Shown here piece after piece: positions 25,464 to 35,199 of a stretch of DNA of 64,000 nucleotides. The translations under genes were made by a program, and so were the position numbers. The notes under the pieces are model-generated. The model was given only the letters and a program-made list of their open reading frames with translations, was not told the DNA's origin and ran no database searches. Position 1 is the stretch's first letter, and every line of letters starts with the position of its first letter. Source of the DNA: Nordella sp. HKS 07 (GTDB lineage: Bacteria; Pseudomonadota; Alphaproteobacteria; Rhizobiales; Aestuariivirgaceae); contig NZ_CP049258.1 in NCBI RefSeq assembly GCF_011046735.1, positions 5,102,001 to 5,166,000 on the forward strand. Direction: 5' to 3'.

Positions 25464-27757
25464 CAACCGTTACCATGAAGGCGAAACGCGGCGATGCTTC
25501 CGATGGCGGAGCCCTCGGCAGCCGTCTGTCGCGCATAGACGGTCCGGCCAAGGTCACGGGCGCGGCGCGCTATGCGCTCGAGCATCGGCCCGCCGGCCTC
25601 TGCCATGCGGTGATCGTCCAGAGCACCATCGGGGCAGGTCGCGTGAAGGCTATCGATGCCAGGGCGGCGGAAGCGGCGCCGGGCGTTCTTCTGGTGCTCA
25701 CGCCGGATAATGTCCTGCCTTTGAAGTCGGCGTCGACCTGGCTCGGCACGCCTGGTCCCGAAGGGCCGTATCTGGCGCTGACTCATGCTATCAGATTCAC
25801 CGGTCAGCATATTGCCGCCGTGATCGCCGAGACCTTCGAGCAGGCGACCGCCGCAGCGGCACTTCTCAATATCCATTATGAAGAAGCGGAAGCGATCGCC
25901 ACCTATGACGATCCGCGCGCCGGCGACGGCAGGGCGCTCGACCATCTGGCCGCCGGCTGGGGAGAGGCCGAGAAAGTCTTGGCGGCGGCACCTGTTAGCC
26001 TCGAAGCGACCTATCGCACACCCCGCGAATACAACGTGCCGATCGAGCCGCATGGGCTGGTAGCGCAATGGGAAGGCGAGACGCTGACCATCTGGGAGCC
26101 AAGCCAGTGGATCAACGGCATGGCGCGCACCTATGCCGAATGGTTCGGCATCCCCTATGACAATGTGCGTCTGGTCTCCCCGTTTATTGGCGGCGGCTTC
26201 GGCTCGAAAGCCCTCGCTCTGGCGCATGGCGCGATTGCCACCATCGCGGCAAAGATGCTCAAGCGTCCGGTAAAGCTGGCACTCACGCGCCCGCAGACCT
26301 TCACCGCCTATGGCGGCCGCCCGGCCACACGTCAGACGCTGGCGCTTGGCGCCACAAAGGAAGGCAAGCTTCTCTCGATCATACAGCAGGGCGCCAATGA
26401 GACGTCGGTCGACGGCGTGTGGGGCGAGCCGTTGAATGCCGTCACGACGATCATGTATGCGGTGCCCAATCTCGCCTCGCGCCAGACGGTCGTGCCGGTG
26501 AACACGGTGTTGCCCAGCGCCCTGCGCGCACCGGGTGAGAATCCGAGCGCCTTCGGTATCGAATGCGCTATCGATGAGCTCAGCTATGAGGTCGGCATCG
26601 ATCCGGTGGCGATAAGGCTCCTGAATTATGCCGAGGAGGATCCGCATGCGCGGAAGCCCTGGTCGACGCGGCAATTGCGCCAAGCCTATGAAGCGGGCGC
26701 CAAGGCCTTCGGCTGGGAGAAGCGGAGTCCACAGCCGCGCGCGATGCGTGACGGCTCCCATCTGATCGGCTGGGGTGTCGCCGCCGGCACTTATCCGGTG
26801 CGCCGCACCGCCGGTGAGGCGATGGTCAGGCTCTTCGCCGATGGCCGCGCCGAAGTGGCGAGCAGCGGCATCGATATGGGGCAGGGCACCTACACGATCC
26901 TCGCCCAGACGGCTGCCGAGGCGCTGGGGCTGCCGGTCGATCAGGTCGAGGTGAAGCTCGGCGATTCGACGCTGCCCGGTGCGCCGGTGGCCGGCGGCTC
27001 GCAACTCGCCAATCTGATGACGGGTGCCGTCCACAAGGCGGCGATGACGGCACGCGACGAATTGGTCGGTCTCGCCATCAGCGACCCCAATTCGCCATTC
27101 CGCGCCCTGCAGGCGAATACACTCAGCGTGGCGGATGGTATCATCTCCTCGCCGTTGGGCGGCGAAGGCCTGTCCATCGCCGAACTGATGCGCCGCCTGG
27201 GCCGCGACAAGATCGAGGTCCTGAGCGACACGCTGCCCGAGACGGCCAACAGTGCCGCCGACAAGCACACGACCTTCACGACCATCTCGCGCATGCGCTC
27301 GCCGACTGAAGGCGATTACTCGCTCCATGCCTGGTGCGTCCACTTCGTCGAAGTCAGGGTTGATGAGGATTTCGGCACGGTGCGCGCATCGCGCGTCGTA
27401 TCGGCGCTCGATTCCGGCCGCCTCTACAATCCAAAGCTCGCCGAGAGCCAGTGGAAAGGTGGCATCATCATGGGCATCGGCCAGGCGCTGCTTGAGGAGG
27501 GTGTCGTCGATCCGCGCTACGCAAGAGTCATCAACAACAATCTGGGCGACTATCTCATCGCGACCAATGCTGACATTCCAGACATCGAGGTGATCTCGGT
27601 CGGTGTGCCGGACTTCCATGCCTCGGCACTGGGTGGCAAGGCGGTGGGCGAGCTCGGTATTGTCGGAGTCGCCCCGGCAATCGCCAACGCCGTCTTTCAT
27701 GCGACGGGTAAGCGCATCCGCGACCTGCCGATCACGCTCGAGAAGCTGATCGGCTAA
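25460..27757 (+). CDS. paoC: Aldehyde oxidoreductase molybdenum subunit, PaoC-like
   Basis: 765 residues, close to E. coli PaoC (about 730). N-terminal hammerhead domain is followed by molybdopterin-binding regions; GGGFGSKALA, MGQGTYTILAQTAAEALGLP and the late block GGKAVGELGIVG, whose Glu is the catalytic base, are all present. It oxidises aldehydes with a Mo-MCD or Mo-MPT cofactor. The natural role may be detoxification of aromatic aldehydes. No XdhC/PaoD-type chaperone gene follows; the next gene is convergent. Confidence 0.93.
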   Translation: MTTVTMKAKRGDASDGGALGSRLSRIDGPAKVTGAARYALEHRPAGLCHAVIVQSTIGAGRVKAIDARAAEAAPGVLLVLTPDNVLPLKSASTWLGTPGPEGPYLALTHAIRFTGQHIAAVIAETFEQATAAAALLNIHYEEAEAIATYDDPRAGDGRALDHLAAGWGEAEKVLAAAPVSLEATYRTPREYNVPIEPHGLVAQWEGETLTIWEPSQWINGMARTYAEWFGIPYDNVRLVSPFIGGGFGSKALALAHGAIATIAAKMLKRPVKLALTRPQTFTAYGGRPATRQTLALGATKEGKLLSIIQQGANETSVDGVWGEPLNAVTTIMYAVPNLASRQTVVPVNTVLPSALRAPGENPSAFGIECAIDELSYEVGIDPVAIRLLNYAEEDPHARKPWSTRQLRQAYEAGAKAFGWEKRSPQPRAMRDGSHLIGWGVAAGTYPVRRTAGEAMVRLFADGRAEVASSGIDMGQGTYTILAQTAAEALGLPVDQVEVKLGDSTLPGAPVAGGSQLANLMTGAVHKAAMTARDELVGLAISDPNSPFRALQANTLSVADGIISSPLGGEGLSIAELMRRLGRDKIEVLSDTLPETANSAADKHTTFTTISRMRSPTEGDYSLHAWCVHFVEVRVDEDFGTVRASRVVSALDSGRLYNPKLAESQWKGGIIMGIGQALLEEGVVDPRYARVINNNLGDYLIATNADIPDIEVISVGVPDFHASALGGKAVGELGIVGVAPAIANAVFHATGKRIRDLPITLEKLIG

Positions 27758-28668
27758 CCGCTAATGAGAGCCACTGTCTTCGCCGCGATCTCCGGCAGCA
27801 TGATCAGACTCTCGGATGGCCATTTGCCTTGGGTGAAGACGACGAGCGTGAAAGCCTCGCCACCCGGCAGCACCGCATGCAGCGCGTCATGGCGGCGGTA
27901 GCTCGCGAGCGCGTCACCGGTCCATCCGGTCCATCCGGCCTTGGACCAGATGCGGGCACCTTCCGGCATGCTCTCTCCGAGGAAGGCGAGGAGCTGCGCA
28001 TTCGGCGTGTCGCGGAATTCCTTGGTGTTGGGGCGATAGAGAGTCTCGCGCATGATCCGCGACCGTTCCGCCGAGATCATCGTGCCGCTCATGATCCGGG
28101 CCAGGATGACGGCGGCGGCGTCACTGCTGAGACGGTTGTGATTGTTTCCGCCGCGCTGGACATAGATCTTCTCGCGCCCATAACGTTCGTCGTCCATCAG
28201 CTTTTGCGACACATTGATGCCAGCAAGCTCCTTGAGGCCGAGCGAATGGAAATACAGGTTGACGTTCTCGCGGGCCTCGACCCATCGCTCCATCTCCACC
28301 GCGGAGAGTTCGAGGTCGCCTGTCGTTCTGCTCAGATGGTCGATGATGTAGTTGGTCGCCATGTTGCTCGACCACTTGATCATGTCATGCATGGCACGGG
28401 AGAGCTCCGGCGTCTCGATGAGACGCCCGTCTTCATAGGCCTGCTGCAATGCCACCATATAGAATATCTTGACGACGCTGCAGGGATAGAAGGGTACGTC
28501 GCCACGATAGGAAAAGCTCGCCGCCACCGGTCCTCCTTCGCCCGCATGAAGATGCAGCGTGACGGCAAAGTGGTCGCGGGCGACGCCATGGGACGCAAAT
28601 CGCTCGGCGATCCAGGCAACGAGCTCAGTGCCGAGTGTTTCCGCCGAAGGATAGTTCTTTGAAGACAT
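27754..28668 (-). CDS. Serine hydrolase, class A beta-lactamase-like
   Basis: 304 residues. The S-x-x-K pair is PCSVVKIF (S64, K67). An SSN motif (KWSSNMATNYI) matches the SDN/YxN position. A K-x-G block is KAGWTGWTG near 265. These are the three active-site motifs of penicillin-recognising enzymes. No signal peptide is seen, which is odd for a true beta-lactamase; a cytoplasmic peptidase or esterase is more likely. It is the last gene of the peptide ABC operon, 34 bp after the ATPase gene, which suggests it processes the imported compound. It overlaps the paoC end by four bases (convergent). Confidence 0.8.
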   Translation of the reverse strand: MSSKNYPSAETLGTELVAWIAERFASHGVARDHFAVTLHLHAGEGGPVAASFSYRGDVPFYPCSVVKIFYMVALQQAYEDGRLIETPELSRAMHDMIKWSSNMATNYIIDHLSRTTGDLELSAVEMERWVEARENVNLYFHSLGLKELAGINVSQKLMDDERYGREKIYVQRGGNNHNRLSSDAAAVILARIMSGTMISAERSRIMRETLYRPNTKEFRDTPNAQLLAFLGESMPEGARIWSKAGWTGWTGDALASYRRHDALHAVLPGGEAFTLVVFTQGKWPSESLIMLPEIAAKTVALISG

Positions 28669-28702
28669 GAAGGGGGCCTCGGAAGGTGATGAGATGAATT
28701 GC

Positions 28703-29710
28703 TCAGTCAGGATGAGTGAGTTTGAAATCGGTGGATGCCGCGGGATTGAGGCAGCGGACGGCGTGGTCCCCGTCTTCTGGCTCAAGCTTGGGATGTTGGG
28801 CCCGGCAGGCCGCCAGCACGAAGGGACAGCGAGTCGAAAATCCACAGCCGACCGGCGGCGCCAGGGGATCGGGCACCTCGCCTTCGACGCCGGGCGCCTG
28901 CGTGCGGATGCGCGGATCCGGCATTGGGATCGCCGCAAGAAGACCCCTGGTATAGGGATGCCGGGGCTCGGCGAACAGGCTTTCAGTTTCGGCGAGCTCG
29001 ACGATTTCGCCCAGATACATCACGGCGATACGGTCGCTGATATGGCGAACCACATTGAGATCATGCGCGATGAAGAGGATGGCGATGCCGAGCTTGGTCC
29101 GCAGGTCTTCCAGCAGATTTATGATCTGCGCCTGGACGCTGGCATCGAGCGCCGAGACGGGCTCGTCGGCAATGAGCAGGCGGGGCTCGACGGCGAGCGC
29201 CCGGGCAATCGAGATGCGTTGGCGCTGGCCGCCGCTGATCGCGTGCGGCAGCCGGTCTTTTAGCGCCGGCGTCAGGCCGACCATCAGTAGCAATTCATCG
29301 ACGCGCTCGCGCCGTGCCGCGGCGTTCCCCGCCATGCCGTGAACCTTCAGAACCTCGTCCAGCAAGGCGCCGAGCGTCATGCGCGGATTGAGCGAGGCAT
29401 AGGGATCCTGGAACACCATTTGGATCTGACGTGCGCGGGTATGGCGGTCGCCATCGAAGGCGCCGCCCTGCCAGGTGAAGGAGCCGTGTTCCGGGGTGTC
29501 GAGGCCGACGATGCAGCGACCCAGAGTCGATTTCCCGCAGCCCGACTCGCCCACGATGCCCAGGATCTCGCCGGGCCTGACTGTCAGGCTCACATCGCGC
29601 AGGGCCCGCAGCTTCGCCCGCGGCTTGCGGGCGAGAACGTCGCTGAGCCTGTGATCGAGCGCGTAGGTCTTCGACACCTGACGGATTTCGAGCAGTGGCG
29701 CCGCACTCAT
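28703..29710 (-). CDS. Peptide ABC transporter ATP-binding protein, DppF/OppF type
   Basis: 335 residues. Walker [10 protein letters not shown], signature ISGGQRQRISIARA, Walker B LLIADEPVSALD, switch H. The C-terminal oligo_HPY region with FSTRCPFVLAACRAQHP is typical of OppF/DppF, where Cys can bind an Fe-S cluster. It overlaps the DppD-type gene by four bases. It powers uptake together with the partner ATPase and the two permeases. Confidence 0.93.
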   Translation of the reverse strand: MSAAPLLEIRQVSKTYALDHRLSDVLARKPRAKLRALRDVSLTVRPGEILGIVGESGCGKSTLGRCIVGLDTPEHGSFTWQGGAFDGDRHTRARQIQMVFQDPYASLNPRMTLGALLDEVLKVHGMAGNAAARRERVDELLLMVGLTPALKDRLPHAISGGQRQRISIARALAVEPRLLIADEPVSALDASVQAQIINLLEDLRTKLGIAILFIAHDLNVVRHISDRIAVMYLGEIVELAETESLFAEPRHPYTRGLLAAIPMPDPRIRTQAPGVEGEVPDPLAPPVGCGFSTRCPFVLAACRAQHPKLEPEDGDHAVRCLNPAASTDFKLTHPD

Positions 29711-30684
29711 GCGATTTCTCCCATGCGCAAGCAGGCGGCGGAGTGGCCCGATTCGACGACGAGCAGCGACGGCTCGTCGCGCGCGCATCGGTCGACGGCG
29801 AAGCGGCAGCGCGGGTGGAAGCGGCAACCGGTCGGCGGCGCCGACAGATCTGGCGGCGCGCCACCGATCGGCTCGAGCCGCTCATGCTTGCCGCGCATCG
29901 CGGGCAATGCGCCGAGCAAGGCGCGTGTATAGGGATGCGACGGCTTGGCGAAGAGTTGCGCCGTGTCGGCAGTTTCCGCGATCCGCCCGGCATACATGAC
30001 AGCGACGCGGTCGCAGGTCTGCGCGACGACGCCGAGGTCGTGGGTGACGAACAGTACCGCCATGCCGGTTTCGGCACGCAGCTTCAGGATCAGTTTCAGG
30101 ATCTGGTCCTGGACCGTGACGTCGAGCGCCGTGGTCGGCTCGTCGGCGATCAGCAGCTTGGGCCGGCAGGCAAGTGCTATGGCGATGAGCACACGTTGGC
30201 GCATGCCACCGCTGAAGGCATGGGGATAGGCGTCGAGCCGGCGTTCCGGCGCGGTGACGCCGACCGATTTCAGGAGGTCGATGGCGGCCTGGCGCGGCGA
30301 CTTGCCGTCGAGCCTTCCATGCCGGACGAGGCCCTCCTGAATCTGCCTCCCGACGCGCATGGTCGGGTTGAGGGCCGTCATCGGATCCTGAAAGATCATC
30401 GCGATCTGGCTGCCGCGGATATCGACAAAATCGGAGTTGCTGAGCTCGACGAGATTACGGCCTTCGAACAGGATCGAGCCTTCCATGCGGGTAGGGGCGG
30501 CGCCACCGAACAGGCGGATCAGCGAGCGGCAGGTGACGCTCTTGCCGCAGCCCGACTCGCCAACGAGCCCAAAAATCTCGCCTGGCCGGACGTCGAAACT
30601 GACGCCGTCGACCGCGGTCAAGTCGCCGCCACGGCCGGCGAAGGTGACCCTGAGGTCGCGCACACTGAGGAGAGGGGCGCTCAT
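29707..30684 (-). CDS. Peptide ABC transporter ATP-binding protein, DppD/OppD type
   Basis: 325 residues. Walker [10 protein letters not shown], signature [14 protein letters not shown], Walker [13 protein letters not shown]. The C-terminus has the oligo_HPY block [18 protein letters not shown]. It is the DppD/OppD half of an ATPase pair with the downstream gene and overlaps both neighbours by four bases, so stoichiometry is set by coupled translation. Confidence 0.93.
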   Translation of the reverse strand: MSAPLLSVRDLRVTFAGRGGDLTAVDGVSFDVRPGEIFGLVGESGCGKSVTCRSLIRLFGGAAPTRMEGSILFEGRNLVELSNSDFVDIRGSQIAMIFQDPMTALNPTMRVGRQIQEGLVRHGRLDGKSPRQAAIDLLKSVGVTAPERRLDAYPHAFSGGMRQRVLIAIALACRPKLLIADEPTTALDVTVQDQILKLILKLRAETGMAVLFVTHDLGVVAQTCDRVAVMYAGRIAETADTAQLFAKPSHPYTRALLGALPAMRGKHERLEPIGGAPPDLSAPPTGCRFHPRCRFAVDRCARDEPSLLVVESGHSAACLRMGEIA

Positions 30685-31520
30685 GCCTTTGGCCTCAGGA
30701 AATCGTCGAGTCCGTCGCCGAGGAAGGTGAAGGTGATGCCGACCAGCACGATGGCGAGGCCGGGGAACAACGATATCCACCAACCATCCTGGATGAAATT
30801 TCGGCCGTCGGCGATCATCACACCCCATTCCGGTGTCGGTGGCTGGATGCCGAGCCCGAGGAAACCGAGCGATGTGACGGCGAGAATGGTGAGCACCACA
30901 TCCGCCATCATAAAGACGATGGCCGGCGTGATGACATTGGGCAGGACATGCTGGAACATGATGCGGACGTGGCTGTAGCCCAGCACCTTGGCGGCTTTCA
31001 CATAGTCGACTTCCTTCGCGAGCAGAACCTCTCCCCGGACGATGCGGGCGAAGGAGATCCATACGACCATGGTGAAGGCCAGATACATATTGGCGATGCT
31101 GGGGCCGAGGGCGCCGACAATGCTGATCACCAGCACATAGAAGGGAAAGGCCCACAATATGTCGACCAGGCGCATGAGCAGAAGATCGAGCCAGCCACCG
31201 AAATAGCCTGAAATCAGTCCGATGGAGGAGCCGATGAGAAAGGGCAGGAGCACGCAGACCGCGACGACCTGCAGATCTACCCTCGCGGCGGCGACAACGC
31301 GCGCCAGCACATCGCGGCCAAGATCGTCGGTGCCGAAGGGATGCGCCAGGCTCGGCGGGGTGAGCGAATTGCCAAAGTCTATGGCGAGCGGATCATAGGG
31401 AACGACCAGTGGACCGAACAGGCTGGCGAGGACCAGCGCTGACAACAGCACGAGGCCGATATGCAGGTTTCGGTTGCGACGGAATCGTTCCGTCGTCTCT
31501 GCGGAGATCATCTGGTTCAC
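30681..31520 (-). CDS. Peptide ABC transporter permease, DppC/OppC type
   Basis: About 279 residues, six helices. The N-terminal OppC region has PSLAHPFGTDDLGRDVLARV, and the EAA loop is EVDYVKAAKVLGYSHVRIMFQHVLPN. The start is taken as GTG 31520, since it forms a GTGA overlap with the upstream permease stop, like the other junctions of this operon; ATG 31511 is the alternative. Confidence 0.92.
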   Translation of the reverse strand: MNQMISAETTERFRRNRNLHIGLVLLSALVLASLFGPLVVPYDPLAIDFGNSLTPPSLAHPFGTDDLGRDVLARVVAAARVDLQVVAVCVLLPFLIGSSIGLISGYFGGWLDLLLMRLVDILWAFPFYVLVISIVGALGPSIANMYLAFTMVVWISFARIVRGEVLLAKEVDYVKAAKVLGYSHVRIMFQHVLPNVITPAIVFMMADVVLTILAVTSLGFLGLGIQPPTPEWGVMIADGRNFIQDGWWISLFPGLAIVLVGITFTFLGDGLDDFLRPKA

Positions 31521-32458
31521 GACAGTGTCACGCGTGGGTCGACCAGCGCGTAAGCGAGGTCGGTCAGGAGATTGATGAGGACGACGAGCGTCGCGAAGGT
31601 AACCGTCAGCGCTTGCACCATTGGATAGTCGCGCGCCGAAATCGATGAGACGAGCAGCGAGCCGAGGCCCGGTATGCCGAAGACGGTCTCGATGACGACG
31701 GTTCCACCGATGACCCAGCTCGTATGGACGGCGAGGACCGATATCGTCGACGTCAGCGAGTTGCGGAAGACATGGCGCCACAGCACCTGGCGCTCGACCA
31801 GCCCTTTGGCGCGCGCGGTGTCGACATAGTCGGCGCCGAGGACCGCGATGATCGAGCTCCTGAGCGAGCGGATGGTCAGTGCCGCGGTGCCGAGGGCGAT
31901 GATGAAGGCAGGGAGCACCAGATGGTGGAGCCTGTCCCAGAATCCCTCGCCATAACCCGATACCGGGAACAGCGGCAGATAGATGGCGAGGAGCAGGACC
32001 AGGAGGACGCCGAGCCAGAAAGCCGGCATCGACATCGCCACGACGAAGACGACGCGCACGACCTGGTCAATGACGCCGCCGCGCCGGATCGCCGCCAGCA
32101 TGGCCAGCGGCACGGTCATGATCACGGCCATGACGGTCGAGAGGCCGACCAGGGCGAGGCTCGGCCACAGGCGCTCGAGGATGAGCGGTCCGATTTCAGC
32201 CTTGTAGGCGATCGAGCGGCCGAAGCTGCCCTGGACGAGATCGCCGATGAAGCGGAGATACTGCTGCCACAGGGGCTGATTGAGCCCAAGTTGCTCATTG
32301 AGCTTGGCGATATCTTCCGGCGTGCCGCGGCTGCCGAGCATCAGTGTCGCCGGATCGCCCGGCATGACGCGCAGCAGGAGGAACGCAACCACCGTGATGC
32401 CGAGCAACACCGGCAGGAGCTGGATCATCCGCGACAGGCAGAAAAAGACTATTTTCAT
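31517..32458 (-). CDS. Peptide ABC transporter permease, DppB/OppB type
   Basis: 313 residues, six helices. N-terminal MIQLLPVLLGITVVAFLLLRVMPGDPA is the DppB/OppB hallmark. The EAA loop is YVDTARAKGLVERQVLWRHVFRNSL, and the C-terminus ends ALVDPRVTLS. It forms the channel with the DppC-type permease. It lies 60 bp after the binding-protein stop. Confidence 0.93.
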   Translation of the reverse strand: MKIVFFCLSRMIQLLPVLLGITVVAFLLLRVMPGDPATLMLGSRGTPEDIAKLNEQLGLNQPLWQQYLRFIGDLVQGSFGRSIAYKAEIGPLILERLWPSLALVGLSTVMAVIMTVPLAMLAAIRRGGVIDQVVRVVFVVAMSMPAFWLGVLLVLLLAIYLPLFPVSGYGEGFWDRLHHLVLPAFIIALGTAALTIRSLRSSIIAVLGADYVDTARAKGLVERQVLWRHVFRNSLTSTISVLAVHTSWVIGGTVVIETVFGIPGLGSLLVSSISARDYPMVQALTVTFATLVVLINLLTDLAYALVDPRVTLS

Positions 32459-32518
32459 GATCGGAACTGGGGCGCCCGCCCGATCCTGTGGGACCGGGCG
32501 GAAGCGACAATCTGCAAT

Positions 32519-34069
32519 TTACTTTATCACCACGTCCTTCAGCGAGTAATTGGCTGTCGGCAGGACTTCGAAGCCCTCGACATTGGCTCGCATCGCATAG
32601 GCCGATTTCGGCATGAACAGGAAGATGAAGGGAGCGCCTTCATGCACGCGCGCTTCGATCTCCTTGAACATCTTGCCGCGCTCCTCGCCTTCGTTGGTCG
32701 AGCGTTCGAGGGCATAGAGCTCGTTGACGCGGTCGTCCTTCCATTGCGTGTGGAAGGCATTGGCCCGCTCCGGATTGATCATGGTGAAGCCGACGAGCTG
32801 GTCGGGATCGATCGTGTCGCTCGTCGCGTAGGAGAGCGACAGTTCGAAGTTTCCGGCCTTGGTGGTGCTGAATTGCGAGGAACCTTCGATGGTCTGAAGT
32901 TCAACCTCGATGCCGATGGCGCGCAGCGACGCCTGTATGGCGCTGCCGATCTGGCGGCTGGTGACGTCGCCACCGCGCACCAGCATGCTGGTCTTGAAAC
33001 CGGAGTCCAGGCCCGCTTCCTTGAGCAGCGCCTTCGCCTTTTCAGGATCGAACGGATAGGGTTTCAGTTCCTCGTTGTGATAGGCCATCTTCGGGATGGA
33101 TGACGTGGCGGCGACCGCGTCGCCATGGAAGACACCCTTGGCCAATGCCTCCTTGTCGATCGCGTAGTTCATCGCCTGGCGGACGCGCGCATCATCGAAT
33201 GGCTTCTTGGTCGTGTTGATCTGCACCATATCGATGCGGAATACCGGGGCAAGACCGACCTTCACGCTTGCATCGTTCTTGAGCGCGGCGGCCTGGTTGA
33301 ACGGCACCTCGATGATCGCATCGAGCTCGCCGGCCTTGAGTTTCAAGACGCGCGAATTGTCCTCGGGCACGATCTCAAGTGTGGCGCCGTCGATGGCGGG
33401 CTTGCCTTTCTCCCAGTAATGCGGGTTCTTGGCGAGCTCCATCTTCTGGCCGCGGGCCCAGGAGGACAGAATGAAAGGGCCCGAGCCGATCGGTTTTTCG
33501 AAAAACGCCTCGCCCTGGGCCTCGACCAGCTTGGCCGGCAAGATGGAAGCGCTGAACATCGCGAGATTGTTGATGATCGGGGTGAAGGGCTTCTCAAGCT
33601 TCATTACGATCGTCTGGTCATCGACGATCTCATATGTCGTGATGGGCCGGAAGAAGCGCCCCCACTCCGACTTCTCCCCGGCCGCGCGCTTGAGTGAGAA
33701 TTCGACGTCCTTCGCCGTCACCGGCGTCCCGTCGTAGAATTTGGCGTCGGCCCGCAATTTGAACTTATATTCCTTGCCGTCGGGTGACACAGTCCAGGAT
33801 TCGGCGATCCCGGGCTCGAGCTTTGTGCCATCCTTGCTCGGGCGGACGAGTTGATCATAAATCTGCAGCTCAGCCCAGATCGAGGCATTGTCGCTGGACG
33901 CGATGGGATCGATGGTGAGCGCGTCCTCGCGCACACCAACCTTCAAGGTGGCGGCCTCGGCGGAGGTCAGCGGGCCGGCGGTGAGGGCGCCGGTTGCAAG
34001 GAGGGCGAAGAGGGCCGGTGCAAGGAACGCCCGACGTGAAATGCCAAATACAGAGTTTCGAATGCGCAT
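32519..34069 (-). CDS. Peptide ABC transporter substrate-binding protein (SBP_bac_5)
   Basis: 516 residues. The N-terminus SRRAFLAPALFALLATGAL is a Tat-like or Sec signal with cleavage near ASA/TLK. The mature SBP_bac_5 fold shows DAKFYDGTPVTAKDVEFSLKRA, GSGPFILSSWARGQKMELAKNPHYW and VRQAMNYAIDKEALAKGV, as in DppA/OppA and nickel or glutathione binding relatives. It is the first gene of the operon and is divergent from the LysR gene. The ligand cannot be named; the terminal serine hydrolase hints at a modified peptide or opine-like amino compound. Confidence 0.93.
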   Translation of the reverse strand: MRIRNSVFGISRRAFLAPALFALLATGALTAGPLTSAEAATLKVGVREDALTIDPIASSDNASIWAELQIYDQLVRPSKDGTKLEPGIAESWTVSPDGKEYKFKLRADAKFYDGTPVTAKDVEFSLKRAAGEKSEWGRFFRPITTYEIVDDQTIVMKLEKPFTPIINNLAMFSASILPAKLVEAQGEAFFEKPIGSGPFILSSWARGQKMELAKNPHYWEKGKPAIDGATLEIVPEDNSRVLKLKAGELDAIIEVPFNQAAALKNDASVKVGLAPVFRIDMVQINTTKKPFDDARVRQAMNYAIDKEALAKGVFHGDAVAATSSIPKMAYHNEELKPYPFDPEKAKALLKEAGLDSGFKTSMLVRGGDVTSRQIGSAIQASLRAIGIEVELQTIEGSSQFSTTKAGNFELSLSYATSDTIDPDQLVGFTMINPERANAFHTQWKDDRVNELYALERSTNEGEERGKMFKEIEARVHEGAPFIFLFMPKSAYAMRANVEGFEVLPTANYSLKDVVIK

Positions 34070-34091
34070 GTTTAACTCCTCCCGGATCTAT

Positions 34092-34107
34092 ATTCCTGGT
34101 TATGAAT
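34092..34107. promoter_or_regulatory. Candidate LysR-type dyad ATTC-N8-GAAT
   Basis: ATTCCTGGTTATGAAT contains an interrupted inverted repeat (ATTC/GAAT) of the T-N11-A kind in the space between the SBP start (34069) and the LysR start (34274). It is close to the SBP start, so it may be the activation or repression site. The match is short and could be chance. Confidence 0.25.
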
Positions 34108-34273
34108 TAGGCTGGAACAGACCGTCTGCGAAAGATATTCGGCAGTCGCGCCACCGCAGGCCGGTGCCTGTCCAATAAGGGCAATTGTGAGATGAATGCC
34201 GGAATCGTCAAATTGGAATATGGACGGCATCCATAGCTTTGGGTTATGGGTTGTGCAATTCGGAGGATGTCTT

Positions 34274-35164
34274 TTGCGATTGCGCCATATCGAGGTTTTC
34301 CACGCCATCAAGCAGGCCGGGTCGATCAGCAAGGCGGCGGTTCTATTGGGCGTATCGCAACCGGCTGCCAGCAAAGTGTTGCAGCATGCGGAGTCCTCGC
34401 TCGGTTTCAAGCTGTTCGAGCGCGTCAAGGGCCGGCTGTTGCCGACAGCAGAGGCGGAACTGCTCTATGTCGAGGTCGCCAAGCTGAACACCGGTCTCGA
34501 TCAGTTGCGCAAGCTGTCCGCCAATTTGCGGCGCTTCCCGCAAGGGCGCCTGCATGTCGGCTGCCTGCCGAGCCTTGGCCTGTCGATCATGCCCCAGACC
34601 ATCCATGAATTCCGCAAGACCTGTCCTTCGGTCGTCTGCGAGGTGGAGACCAACCATATCGACGCACTTATCGCAGGCTTGCGATCGCGCCAACTCGACC
34701 TCGCCGTGTCGATGTTCCCCGATGAACATCCCGACATCAGAACGCAGGTCATTGGCGAGGTCGACCTCGTCTATCTCGGTCCCCACGATGGCGGCGAGGT
34801 CGATCTCGCCGAGATTCAGGACCATGAATTCGTCGGCCTTTCGCGCAGCGACGGCGTCGGCGGCATGATCGCGCACGAACGCGAGAAGCTCGGCTGCAGC
34901 TACGCACCGGCAATCGAGGTGCAGACCTATTATCTCGCTTGCGCTTTCGCCGCCGCCGGCTGCGGCGCCGCGGTCGTCGACCGCCTGACGGCGCAGAGCA
35001 TGCTGCGGCCGGGTCTGTTCCTCCGCAAGCTGAAGCAGCGCCTCATCGTACACATGGTCGTGCTGACCCACGAGGCCAATGTCATTCGCGGCTTCTATAC
35101 CGACTTCGGCACTATCCTCAGGAAATCCTTCGCGAACACGATCAGCACCGCTGTATCCGGCTGA
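34274..35164 (+). CDS. LysR family regulator, NocR/OccR-like, TTG start
   Basis: 296 residues. The start is TTG 34274, because GGAGG stands seven bases before it and the protein then begins RLRHIEVFHAIKQAGSISKAA, the normal LysR N-terminus. An upstream ATG at 34196 would add 26 unrelated residues. The HTH is SISKAAVLLGVSQPAASKVLQHAE with FERVKGRLLPTAEAE, close to NocR/OccR-type proteins that regulate opine or amino-acid uptake. The effector domain follows. It is divergent from the ABC operon and is its probable regulator. Confidence 0.9.
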   Translation: MRLRHIEVFHAIKQAGSISKAAVLLGVSQPAASKVLQHAESSLGFKLFERVKGRLLPTAEAELLYVEVAKLNTGLDQLRKLSANLRRFPQGRLHVGCLPSLGLSIMPQTIHEFRKTCPSVVCEVETNHIDALIAGLRSRQLDLAVSMFPDEHPDIRTQVIGEVDLVYLGPHDGGEVDLAEIQDHEFVGLSRSDGVGGMIAHEREKLGCSYAPAIEVQTYYLACAFAAAGCGAAVVDRLTAQSMLRPGLFLRKLKQRLIVHMVVLTHEANVIRGFYTDFGTILRKSFANTISTAVSG

Positions 35165-35199
35165 GTTTGCCGGGGACGCAGCCGCATCCGATGCTCTGG

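Noticed and set aside
25397-27700. Long 767-codon minus-strand ORF
   Set aside because: It is antisense to paoC, which has all family motifs; the minus frame is His/Arg-rich and is caused by third-position GC bias.
31724-33103. 459-codon plus-strand ORF
   Set aside because: Antisense to the permease and binding-protein genes; Asp/Arg/His-rich shadow.
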